A DNA stretch of 49,084 nt from Pseudomonadota bacterium (GTDB taxonomy: Bacteria; Pseudomonadota; Alphaproteobacteria; Caulobacterales; Caulobacteraceae). The position numbers and the translations under genes were made by a program. Positions 42,199 through 49,084 of this stretch are shown here, piece by piece (positions within the stretch are counted from its first letter, which is position 1; each line of letters opens with the position of its first letter). The stretch lies in the NCBI GenBank assembly GCA_023412655.1, contig JAEYNH010000195.1, forward strand, positions 1 through 49,084. The letters run 5' to 3'. The notes beneath the pieces were generated by a model. It ran no database searches. It had not been told where the DNA came from and saw nothing but the letters and a program-made list of their open reading frames with translations.

Positions 42199-43641
42199 AT
42201 GCGTTGGGCTTGGATGGCGGTGGTTCCAGCGGTTCTCGGCGGAGCTGCCGCGGCCCAGGAGCCGGCGGTCGTGACGCCGCCGCCCCCCGCCCAAGCGGCG
42301 CCGGCCGCCCCGGCATCGGTCACCTTGAGCCCCGCCCAGGCCGAGACGGCGCTAAAGGCGCTTCGAGCCGCCGACCTTCATGGCTTGCGTCGTCAGGACT
42401 ATGTGCCGGCCGATCCCGCCGACAACGCCGCTCTGGTTCGGGGGGTGTTGAAATATGCGCGGGACGTGAAGACCGGCCGACTGGCCGCCGCCGATTTCCC
42501 TGACCTGTGGGCGATCCGCCCCCCCGCGTATGATCCCGCCCCGGAGTTGGCTCGCGCGGTCGCCGAGGACCGGCTGCAGGCTTGGCTGGACGACCTGGCG
42601 CCCCGTTACGCCGGCTATACCGCGTTGAAGCGGGGGCTGGTGCGCTATCGGGAGATCGCCAAGGCCGGCGGTTGGGAGACGATCCCGCAAGGGCCACCCA
42701 TGGGGCTCGGCTCCGCCGACCCGAGAGTCCCGGCGCTGCGTAAGCGGCTTGCGGTGGAAGACCCGCAGACGGAAGCCACGGGGCCCGCCGCCTTCGACAC
42801 GGCTTTGCAGGACGCCGTGGTGCGGGCGCAGAAGCGCTATGGACTCAAGCCGGACGGCGTCGTGGGCAACGGCACGCTCGCCTACCTGAACCAGCCGGTG
42901 GGGCAGCGCGTCCTGCAGATCATCGCCAACATGGAGCGCTGGCGCTGGCTACCGGCGACCATGCCCGCGACGCGGGTGCAGGTGAATTCGGGCGCCGCCG
43001 TCGTCACCCTGTTCCAGGACGACAAGCCGGTGCTGTCGATGAAGGCGGTGTCGGGCAAGCCCGGCGACGAGACGCCGATGCTGATGTCGGCCATCCATTC
43101 GATCGTGATTAACCCGCCCTGGAACGTGCCGGCGCGGATAGCCCGTGAGGAACTGTGGCCGAAGGAGCGGGCCAGGCCGGGCTATCTGGCCGCCAATGGC
43201 TACCGCGTGATCAAGATGGAAGGCGGCCAGTCGAGGCTGCAGCAGCGGTCGGGCGACAGCTCCGCCCTGGGCCGGTTCAAGTTCGACTTCGATAACCCGT
43301 TCACCGTGTACCTGCATGACACTCCGTCCAAGAGCGCCTTCGACCTCTATGCTCGACAAGCCAGCCACGGCTGCGTACGAATCGAGAAGCCGCGGAAGCT
43401 GGCTGAGGCTCTCCTCGCGGCCGATCCGGCCTGGGGGGACAGCGCCGCCTTCGACAGCGCCCTTGGCGACGGCTCCAAGACACAGCGGGTCAAGCTGCCC
43501 GAACAGGTGCCCATCATGATCCTTTACTGGACGGCGTTCGGAAGCGCCGACGGGCAGATGCACTTCCGCGGCGATCCGTATAACTGGGACCGCCTGCTGC
43601 TGACCAAGGTCGGTGTCGTGGGCCAGCAGGCGAAGGCTTAG
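42199..43641 (+). CDS. L,D-transpeptidase, YcbB (LdtD) type
   Basis: Forms 3-3 crosslinks in peptidoglycan in the periplasm. The 480-residue protein has a signal peptide (MRWAWMAVVPAVLGGAAAAQ) and an N-terminal scaffold domain (about 40-175). A PG_binding_1 repeat (about 178-235, AVVRAQKRYGLKPDGVVGN) and the YkuD catalytic domain (about 255-420) follow. The catalytic motif is HDTPSK followed by ASHGCVRIE with nucleophile C392. A Shine-Dalgarno sequence (AAGGGAA) precedes the ATG. A YcbK-like peptidase lies nearby, as ycbB-ycbK do in E. coli. Confidence 0.93.
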   Translation: MRWAWMAVVPAVLGGAAAAQEPAVVTPPPPAQAAPAAPASVTLSPAQAETALKALRAADLHGLRRQDYVPADPADNAALVRGVLKYARDVKTGRLAAADFPDLWAIRPPAYDPAPELARAVAEDRLQAWLDDLAPRYAGYTALKRGLVRYREIAKAGGWETIPQGPPMGLGSADPRVPALRKRLAVEDPQTEATGPAAFDTALQDAVVRAQKRYGLKPDGVVGNGTLAYLNQPVGQRVLQIIANMERWRWLPATMPATRVQVNSGAAVVTLFQDDKPVLSMKAVSGKPGDETPMLMSAIHSIVINPPWNVPARIAREELWPKERARPGYLAANGYRVIKMEGGQSRLQQRSGDSSALGRFKFDFDNPFTVYLHDTPSKSAFDLYARQASHGCVRIEKPRKLAEALLAADPAWGDSAAFDSALGDGSKTQRVKLPEQVPIMILYWTAFGSADGQMHFRGDPYNWDRLLLTKVGVVGQQAKA

Positions 43642-43646
43642 GGACG

Positions 43647-43964
43647 ATGCTGAAGAAGGTTCTGTGGATCGCGGCAGCATGCGCCGTCCTGCTGACAGCC
43701 CTGGCGCTGAGCCGCGGCCTGGACCTTGGAACCGAAAGGCCCAAGGCGTCGGCGTCCATGGTGGATGTCGCTGCGCCGACGGCCGAAGAGCCGGTGACCG
43801 CTGTGGTTGAGACAGCGCCGCCGCCGCAGCCGACAGCCCCCATCGTCGCGACGCCTGATGATCTGCAGGTCGAGGAGGATGCGGCTGCGGTGGGCCTGAC
43901 CACGATCGAGCCTGAGCCGCCGCTGAACTCGCCGGCTGCGAGCGATACGCCGCCGGCTAACTAA
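43647..43964 (+). CDS. Small membrane-anchored Pro/Ala-rich protein
   Basis: A 105-residue protein whose first ~22 residues (MLKKVLWIAAACAVLLTALA) form a TM anchor or signal. The rest is low-complexity, acidic and Pro/Ala/Thr-rich (PPPQPTAPIVATPDD), so probably an extended periplasmic tail. It starts five bases after the transpeptidase stop codon and is surely in the same operon. No domain is recognised; a spacer or wall-associated accessory is plausible but not shown. Confidence 0.72.
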   Translation: MLKKVLWIAAACAVLLTALALSRGLDLGTERPKASASMVDVAAPTAEEPVTAVVETAPPPQPTAPIVATPDDLQVEEDAAAVGLTTIEPEPPLNSPAASDTPPAN

Positions 43965-43968
43965 GGCT

Positions 43969-44526
43969 TCAGGATCCGCGCCACTGGCGCACCCGGCCGG
44001 TGTCCACGTGGACAAAGTTGGAGACGGGATAGAAGCCGACGCCCCCAGCGCCCACTGCTAGGGCGGCCTTGTGCAGGTTGGCGAGCTCCACGCCCTCGAT
44101 GCGCACGTCCACCGCCTTGCCCAAGGTGTGCTGGCTGGTGGAGGCCACGCCCTTGCTGCGGGCGTGCAGCATGGCGTTGGTCTTCGGCGAACGATAGCCC
44201 GAGATGATCTGGAACGGTCCGCGGGTCTCCAGCCGGTCGCTGATGGCATGGAGGGCGTCGAACAGGGCGGGATCCATGAAGCGCTCTTCGCCCGTGCGCC
44301 AGTCGCGCAGGACGCGCTGGGCTTCGCCGAGAGCGTCGGGAAGGTAACGCCCCTTCTCGAAGTAGACGCCGGTGAAGGCGTCGCCGGTGTGGAGGTTCCT
44401 CAGCGCCGTGCGGCGCGGAGCCTCCGGCGACAGGTTGCGCGTCCAGCCGGTCGCGGGGACGCCGAGCGCTGAAAGGCCGGCCGCTCCGGCCAGGCCGAGC
44501 GCGTGACGTCGAATGATGGTGGGCAT
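43969..44526 (-). CDS. YcbK-like peptidase M15 family protein (DUF882)
   Basis: A 185-residue exported protein. The N-terminus MPTIIRRHALGLAGAAGLSA has a twin-arginine-like RR followed by a hydrophobic run. The catalytic fold shows QIISGYRSPKTNAML, the zinc ligands in STSQHTLGKAVDVRIEG (HxxGxAxD) and FVHVDTG. Members are D,D- or L,D-carboxypeptidase-like or peptidoglycan-binding. It converges on the transpeptidase operon, ending four bases from it. ATG 44526 is preferred, since upstream residues are not signal-like. Confidence 0.9.
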   Translation of the reverse strand: MPTIIRRHALGLAGAAGLSALGVPATGWTRNLSPEAPRRTALRNLHTGDAFTGVYFEKGRYLPDALGEAQRVLRDWRTGEERFMDPALFDALHAISDRLETRGPFQIISGYRSPKTNAMLHARSKGVASTSQHTLGKAVDVRIEGVELANLHKAALAVGAGGVGFYPVSNFVHVDTGRVRQWRGS

Positions 44527-44662
44527 GAGAAGACGCCTCCGGAGCCCCAACAGTGGAGGCCAGGATGCGGGCTTCGACCTTAGCGTCAACCTAACAAGCG
44601 GTGCGGTGCGACGACCTGCCGCCGGCGCCGCAGGTGTGTGCGGAAGCGGGTTGGAGCTAGCG

Positions 44663-45088
44663 CTAGAAGGACGGAATCTGGCCGCGGCTGACCGCCAGAC
44701 CCAATTTCAAACTCTCGCCGATCAGCTCGGCCTTGGCGATGAACAGGTCCGCGGCTTCAGGACGACAGACCTTGCGCGCGGTGTCTTGCCACAGGTCAAG
44801 CCAACGGGAGAAATGCTCGACCTCCACGCCGGGGGTGCGGGCGTGGGCCATCATCGGCGAGCCCTTGAAGCGGCCGGTGGCCAGCAGGACGGAGGACCAG
44901 AAGTCGCAGAGCTTGGCGAGGTGGTCATCCCAGTCTTCGACGGCGGCGTTGAAGATCGGACCGAGGATCTCGTCCTGGCGCACACGGCCGTAGAAGGTGT
45001 GCACCTGAGTCCGGATCACCTGTTCGGTGACGCCAACGGCGACGCCCGGTCCGATCCGGGGGCCACGGGGATGCTCGATGATGCTCAT
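44663..45088 (-). CDS. Group III truncated hemoglobin
   Basis: A 141-residue heme protein of the 2-on-2 globin family, class III. Conserved features are the B-helix HTFYGRVRQDEILGPIF with Y33 at B10, the WDDHLAKLCDFWSSVLL segment with a Trp, and the proximal H92 in EHFSRWLDLW. Class III globins are linked to nitric oxide or microaerobic chemistry. It is on the same strand as the CsbD and TetR genes further right, 53 bp from CsbD. Confidence 0.93.
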   Translation of the reverse strand: MSIIEHPRGPRIGPGVAVGVTEQVIRTQVHTFYGRVRQDEILGPIFNAAVEDWDDHLAKLCDFWSSVLLATGRFKGSPMMAHARTPGVEVEHFSRWLDLWQDTARKVCRPEAADLFIAKAELIGESLKLGLAVSRGQIPSF

Positions 45089-45141
45089 GCTCCCGGAGAT
45101 AGCGCCGGAAACGCCGGCGCCAACTCCGGGTGGTTGCGGAT

Positions 45142-45324
45142 CTACTTCTTCAGAACGTCGCGGGCGGCTTCCTTGAGCGAGCCGACACCCTTCTGGACCT
45201 TGCCTTCCACGCGGTCGGCCGTGCCTTCGGCTTCCAGGCGCTCATCGCCGGTCGCGCGGCCTGCGGCTTCCTTCACGGCGCCCTTCATATCCTTGCCGGC
45301 GCCCTTCATCTCGTCCTTGTGCAT
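45142..45324 (-). CDS. CsbD family stress protein
   Basis: Sixty residues, highly charged, Lys/Glu/Gly-rich, with KDEMKGAGKDMKGAVKEAAG and KVQKGVGSLKEA. This is the standard CsbD (YjbJ-like) layout of a small hydrophilic protein made abundantly in general stress. Its molecular role is not known. A GGAG-type ribosome site precedes the ATG (AGGAGAAGACC on the minus strand). Confidence 0.9.
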   Translation of the reverse strand: MHKDEMKGAGKDMKGAVKEAAGRATGDERLEAEGTADRVEGKVQKGVGSLKEAARDVLKK

Positions 45325-45387
45325 GGTCTTCTCCTCGGTGTTGCCCTGGCGCGAGGAGAAGGCGGTGGGGGCCGCTTGGTTCCGACC

Positions 45388-45993
45388 TCAGCCGCGCGCC
45401 AGGCGCTCGGTTCTGTCGAGGAGAGCGACGAAGGCCGCTTGGGCGGAGCGGCGAGCGTCGGCGTCGCCCATGATCCGACGGGCGTCGAGGTGCCCGAGCG
45501 CGAAGCTCTTCATCTGGAAGTAGGCGCCCTGGGCGTCGTCCTCGGAGAGCGGCGGCTCGCTCAGCTGCTGGAACTGCCTGACCAGGGTGCTGCGCCACTG
45601 CTGCAGACGCTTCTGCAGAAGGTCCCGCACCGGGCCGGGCTGATCGTCCAGTTCGACACTGAAGGCCATCAGGGGGCAGCCGCCCTGGGCCCACTTCTTG
45701 TCCTCCCAGTCGAGCCAGAGCTCGAAGACGCGGGAAAGCCGTTCGCGGGCGGTGGGCAGCTGTTCGGCCGGGCGCCAGACGAGTTCGGTGAACAGCCGGG
45801 TGACATAGTCGACGATCTCAAGCTCCATCGCCTCCTTGGAGTCGAAGTGCTTGAAGAGGCCGCTCTTCGAGAGGCCGACGGATTCTGCGATATCGGCAAG
45901 ACTAACCGCCGCGAGGCCGCGCATGGCGGCTTGGCGGGCCGCCTCCTCGACGATCCGAAGCCTGGTCGCCTCACCCTTGCGCAAAGGCCTCAC
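45388..45993 (-). CDS. TetR-family transcriptional regulator
   Basis: A 201-residue repressor-type protein. The DNA-binding head has TRLRIVEEAARQAAMRGLAA and the helix-turn-helix SLADIAESVGLSKSGLFKHF. The rest is a helical ligand domain with WLDWEDKKWAQGGCPL, resembling the YxaF/LmrA-like TetR subgroup. It is divergent from the secreted protein at 46074. Two near-identical 17-bp sites lie between them, suggesting control of itself and that gene. The inducer is unknown. Confidence 0.93.
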   Translation of the reverse strand: MRPLRKGEATRLRIVEEAARQAAMRGLAAVSLADIAESVGLSKSGLFKHFDSKEAMELEIVDYVTRLFTELVWRPAEQLPTARERLSRVFELWLDWEDKKWAQGGCPLMAFSVELDDQPGPVRDLLQKRLQQWRSTLVRQFQQLSEPPLSEDDAQGAYFQMKSFALGHLDARRIMGDADARRSAQAAFVALLDRTERLARG

Positions 45994-46012
45994 CTCTCGC
46001 TTGACAAAAAGT

Positions 46013-46055
46013 GACCGATCGTGCTCTTTCGGTGTGGCGACCGGTCGTGCTCTTT
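46013..46055. promoter_or_regulatory. Probable TetR-type operator pair
   Basis: Two 17-bp direct copies, GACCGATCGTGCTCTTT (46013-46029) and GACCGGTCGTGCTCTTT (46039-46055), differ at one base and start 26 bp apart. The second overlaps the perfect palindrome CGACCGGTCG (46038-46047). A TTGACA hexamer lies at 46001-46006. All sit between the divergent TetR gene and the secreted-protein gene. Confidence 0.6.
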
Positions 46056-46073
46056 TCTATGCGAAGGATCACG

Positions 46074-46409
46074 ATGATGCAAAATTTCAGGATCTTGGGG
46101 GTGCTCGCGGCAGCCGCGTTCGTCTCGGGGGCGGCGCATGCCCAGGTCCCAGGCGGCGAGGCGATGCTCGTCGCGCCGGCGGCGGCGCAGCAGGCCGTGG
46201 TAGACGGCGTGGCTTGGCGCTGCGAGGGCAAGCAGTGCGCCGGCGCCGGGCGCCAATCCGCCGGCAACGGCCTCGTCAAGGAGTGCAGGCGGGTGGCGGC
46301 CGTCATCGGCCCGGTAGCCAGCTACAGCAGCGGCGGGCGGCAACTGACCGCCGGCCAGGTGCGCGCCTGCAACCGCGCGGCGGCCACCATCCAGACCGCG
46401 CGCAACTGA
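46074..46409 (+). CDS. Small secreted protein with four conserved-looking cysteines
   Basis: A 111-residue protein with a signal peptide (MMQNFRILGVLAAAAFVSGA, cleavage near AHA-QV). The mature part has four Cys in WRCEGKQCAGAG, VKECRRVAAVIGPVASY and RACNRAA, so one or two disulfides are likely. I do not recognise the family. ATGs at 46074 and 46077 are both possible. It is divergent from a TetR gene and behind the operator pair, so its expression is probably inducible. Confidence 0.75.
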   Translation: MMQNFRILGVLAAAAFVSGAAHAQVPGGEAMLVAPAAAQQAVVDGVAWRCEGKQCAGAGRQSAGNGLVKECRRVAAVIGPVASYSSGGRQLTAGQVRACNRAAATIQTARN

Positions 46410-46425
46410 CGCGGGCGGATCGGCC

Positions 46426-48804
46426 TCAGGGGTCCCGCAGGGCCCTGCGGCTGCGGGCCGCTTGCAGGTCGACCAACTTGCCGTCGGCGTTGTCTTCGCC
46501 CGGATCCCCCTCGGGTCCAACGAGAGCGCCGATGGCGCGGTTGAGGTCGGCAAGCTTGTATGGCTTGCGCAGGATCGGGAACTCGTCGCCGAGCCCCTCG
46601 GCGGCCTTGCTGTAGCCGGTGGCGAGCAGCACCGGCAGGCCCGGGTGCTGCTCGCGGATGCGACGGGCCAGGCCCAGGCCATCCATCTCGCCGGCCATGA
46701 CGATGTCGCTGAACACCAGGTCGGGCCGCTCTTCGCCCGACAGCATGGCCAGGGCCGCAGAGGCGGAGCCAACCACGCGCACGCTGTGGCCGAGCTGTTC
46801 GAGCATGGCGGCCGCCACCTCCGCCACCTCCGGATTGTCTTCCACCAGGAGCACGGCGGCGCTCTGGGCCTGGAAGGCGGCGCCCTCGTCAGGCACGGCC
46901 TGCGCCGGAGCGCCGCTGTGGGGTAGGAACAGGGTGAAGCTGGTCCCGCCGCCGAGGCGGCTGTCGCCCTCCACGCGGCCCCCCGACTGCTGGGCGAAAC
47001 CATAGACCTGCGACAGGCCAAGGCCGGTGCCCTTGCTCACCTCCTTCGTCGTGAAGAACGGATCGAAGATGCGCGGCAGGATGTCGGGCGGGATGCCCAT
47101 GCCGGTGTCTTCGACGACCAGGGCGACGAACTCGCCGTTCAGGCCGTCCTCGCCTTCCTCAAGCCGGATGTTGGCCGCTCGGACAAAGAGCGCACCGCCG
47201 CCGGGCATGGCGTCCCTGGCGTTGACGGCCAGGTTCAGCAGCGCCAGCTCGAGCTCGCTGGGATCGACCCGGATCGGCCACAGGCCCTCTGGCAGGCTGA
47301 TCTGCAGCGAAATCGAAGCGGGCAAGCTGGTGGCGATCAGAGCCCGCAGGTCGGCCAGCCGGTCGGCGAGCGAGATCGACATCGGCTGCAGGCGCTGGCG
47401 GCGGGAGAAGGCGAGAAGGTGGCGGGTCAGATCCTCGCCCCGCTTGGCCGAGGCCTCGATGGCGTCGAGCGCCCGGAGGGCGCGAGGGTCGTCAGCCACC
47501 CGGCGGCGCAGCAGCTGCGCCTGGCCGGAAACCACCATCAGCAGGTTGTTGAAGTCGTGGGCCACCCCGCCGGTCAGCTTGCCGAGCGCCTCCAGCTTCT
47601 GCGCCTGGGACAGCTGCTCGTGCGCGCGCTGAAGCTCCAGCTGGGCGTTGCGCTTCTCGGTGATGTCGCGGGTGATCTTGGCGAAGCCGACCAGCAGGCC
47701 CTGCTCGTCCCGGATGGCGTCGATGACGACGCTGGCCCAGAACAGGCTGCCGTCCTTGCGCACGCGCCAGCCCTCGGCCTCGTAACGGCCCTGGTCGGTG
47801 GCCGCCTGCAGGGCGCGGGCGGGGAGGCCGGCGGCGCGGTCCACGTCGGTGTAGAAGTGGCTGAAGTGGTGGCCGATGATCTCGTCGGCCATGTAACCCT
47901 TGATGTGCTGGGCGCCGGCATTCCAGCTGGAGACCACCCCGTTGGGATCGAGCATGTAGAGGGCGTAGTCGACGACGCCGGCCACCAGCAGGCGGAACTG
48001 CCGCTCGCTCTCGGCCAGGGCGTCCTCCGCTGCCTTCCGTTCGCTGATGTCGCGGGTGATCTTGGCGAAGCCGATCAGCTTGCCGTCGTCGTCGTGCACG
48101 GCGTCGATGACCACGAGGGCCCAGAAGCGGCTGCCGTCCTTGCGCTGGCGCCAGCCCTCGGCCTCGAACCGACCTTCGCGGCGGGCCGCGGCAAGCGCCC
48201 GGGCCGGCAGGCCGGCCCTACGGTCCTCCGGAGGGTAGAAGCGGCTGAAGTGGGAGCCGACGACTTCGTCCGCGCGATAGCCCTTGATGCGCTCGGCCCC
48301 GGCGTTCCAATTGGTGACGATGCCGTGCTCGTCCAGCATGAAGATCGCGTAGTCGACGACGCTTTCCACGAGCAGGCGGAAGCGACGCTCAGTGGCTTGC
48401 AGCGCCTCTCGGGCGGCCCGTTCATGGGTCATGTCGCGGGTGATCTTAGCATAGCCGGTGAGTTCGCCGGTCTCGCCGAACACCGCGTGGAGCACGCCTT
48501 CAGACCAGAAGCGCTCGCCATCCTTGCGCAGGCGCCAGCCCTCGGTCTTCACCCGTCCCCGCTTGGCGGCCTCGGCCAAGAGCCGGGCGGGCACGCCGGC
48601 CAGGCGGTCTTCAGGCGTGAAGAAGACTTCGAAGGGCTGGCCGAGGGCCTCGCCCGCGACGTAACCCTTCTGCCGCTCGGCCCCCGAGCTCCAGCTGGAG
48701 ACGCGTCCGTCGGGCTCGAGCCTGTAGATCGCGTACTCGGTGAGCGAGTCGATCAGCTGCTCGATACTGAGCGGATGAAGGCGGGCCTTGGTCACAGTCG
48801 CCAT
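46426..48804 (-). CDS. Hybrid histidine kinase with three tandem PAS domains
   Basis: A 792-residue soluble hybrid kinase. Three closely similar PAS/PAC units (about 15-128, 140-258 and 265-383) share WNAGAExIKGY, AEGWRxRKDGSxFW and GFAKITRDIxE. H416 lies in GGVAHDFNNLLMVVSG; the ATPase has NLAVNARDAMPGGG and GTGLGLSQVYGF. A C-terminal receiver (about 650-765) has the phosphorylated D700 (VFSD) and K747. Tandem PAS of this kind may sense light, redox or oxygen; no ligand residue is decisive, and the Cys of a LOV photosensor is not seen. It lies 16 bp from the convergent secreted-protein gene. Confidence 0.93.
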   Translation of the reverse strand: MATVTKARLHPLSIEQLIDSLTEYAIYRLEPDGRVSSWSSGAERQKGYVAGEALGQPFEVFFTPEDRLAGVPARLLAEAAKRGRVKTEGWRLRKDGERFWSEGVLHAVFGETGELTGYAKITRDMTHERAAREALQATERRFRLLVESVVDYAIFMLDEHGIVTNWNAGAERIKGYRADEVVGSHFSRFYPPEDRRAGLPARALAAARREGRFEAEGWRQRKDGSRFWALVVIDAVHDDDGKLIGFAKITRDISERKAAEDALAESERQFRLLVAGVVDYALYMLDPNGVVSSWNAGAQHIKGYMADEIIGHHFSHFYTDVDRAAGLPARALQAATDQGRYEAEGWRVRKDGSLFWASVVIDAIRDEQGLLVGFAKITRDITEKRNAQLELQRAHEQLSQAQKLEALGKLTGGVAHDFNNLLMVVSGQAQLLRRRVADDPRALRALDAIEASAKRGEDLTRHLLAFSRRQRLQPMSISLADRLADLRALIATSLPASISLQISLPEGLWPIRVDPSELELALLNLAVNARDAMPGGGALFVRAANIRLEEGEDGLNGEFVALVVEDTGMGIPPDILPRIFDPFFTTKEVSKGTGLGLSQVYGFAQQSGGRVEGDSRLGGGTSFTLFLPHSGAPAQAVPDEGAAFQAQSAAVLLVEDNPEVAEVAAAMLEQLGHSVRVVGSASAALAMLSGEERPDLVFSDIVMAGEMDGLGLARRIREQHPGLPVLLATGYSKAAEGLGDEFPILRKPYKLADLNRAIGALVGPEGDPGEDNADGKLVDLQAARSRRALRDP

Positions 48805-48911
48805 GGGTCCAGTTTACATGTCCGGCGGAACCCGGCGAAGCCTGGGCGTCCCGCAGTTGACAGCGCCGTCGGCGCGCCGAAGGATCGCCGCCGTTTCCTC
48901 GGAGAGCCGTC

Positions 48912-49084
48912 ATGTTCGTGGGCGTGCAAAAGCTCAGTCCCCCCGACGACCCCACCGACGAAGCCGGTGGAACGCGTGGCCCCGCTGGCGGGTTCCCCGT
49001 CGCGCGTGAGGACTTCCCCTACAAGGTGGAGATCTGGGACGAGATGGGGACTGCAGTCGAGCAGATTCTGGCGGTGAGCCTGAG
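48912..49084 (+). CDS. Unknown protein, 5' part only
   Basis: An open frame starts with ATG at 48912 (MFVGVQKLSPPDDPTDEAGG) and runs off the right edge after 57 codons. A Pro/Asp/Gly-rich N-terminus gives way to YKVEIWDEMGTAVEQILAVS, which looks like folded protein. There is no signal peptide. It is divergent from the hybrid kinase, 107 bp apart. I do not recognise it, and the part seen is too short for a call. Confidence 0.55.
   Translation, partial: MFVGVQKLSPPDDPTDEAGGTRGPAGGFPVAREDFPYKVEIWDEMGTAVEQILAVSL

Overview
The window is high-GC, densely coded alphaproteobacterial DNA, most likely from Caulobacterales (Caulobacter or Phenylobacterium relatives). Four things point there: a perfect CtrA box (TTAA-N7-TTAA) at 3661, GCTAWAWC-like -10 elements, a PleC/DivJ-type histidine kinase, and the order ccmI-ccmE-ccmF-ccmH-degP-two-component pair-glnE. 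The assignment is inferred from gene content; no search was run. I see no tRNA, rRNA, CRISPR array, prophage or insertion sequence. Most of the window reads as core chromosome.

Left part (1-12.8 kb): a truncated secreted protein, a DUF1491 protein, an ATP-dependent DNA ligase, release factor 3 (prfC), a TPR-like repeat protein under a CtrA box, and a secreted protein with two TonB-C-like repeats. On the minus strand follow a lipoprotein/ATPase/permease importer of the NMT1/THI5 type and the ABC-F ATPase uup. The roughly 500 bp between the importer and uup have no gene but look like a structured RNA plus interleaved inverted repeats; this is the most unexplained sequence in the window. A YcgN-type protein, a DUF805 protein and a J-domain co-chaperone complete this part.

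Middle (12.8-32.7 kb): a small secreted protein leads into a FeuPQ-like response regulator and sensor kinase. A large unknown helical protein follows, then the cytochrome c maturation operon (ccmI, E, F, H), the periplasmic protease degP, a second two-component pair, a DoxX protein, and glnE, which adenylylates glutamine synthetase. Facing glnE are a PleC-like kinase and aminopeptidase N. The theme is envelope and respiratory maturation with envelope sensing.

Right part (32.7-49.1 kb): a two-subunit acyl-CoA dehydrogenase, a START-domain/ArsR pair with visible operator repeats, a GT4 glycosyltransferase, a CBS-domain protein, a junction of two gene remnants, and a TauE/SafE permease. EF-P then stands divergent from both of its lysine-modifying enzymes (EpmA, EpmB). 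A YcbB-type L,D-transpeptidase, a small anchored protein and a YcbK-type peptidase form a cell-wall group. Next come a truncated hemoglobin, a CsbD protein, and a TetR regulator divergent from a cysteine-containing secreted protein, with operator repeats between the two. The window ends with a triple-PAS hybrid kinase and the start of an unknown gene.

Tight packing is common. At least five gene pairs overlap as GTGA or ATGA, which implies translational coupling, and several convergent pairs share stop codons or a terminator hairpin.
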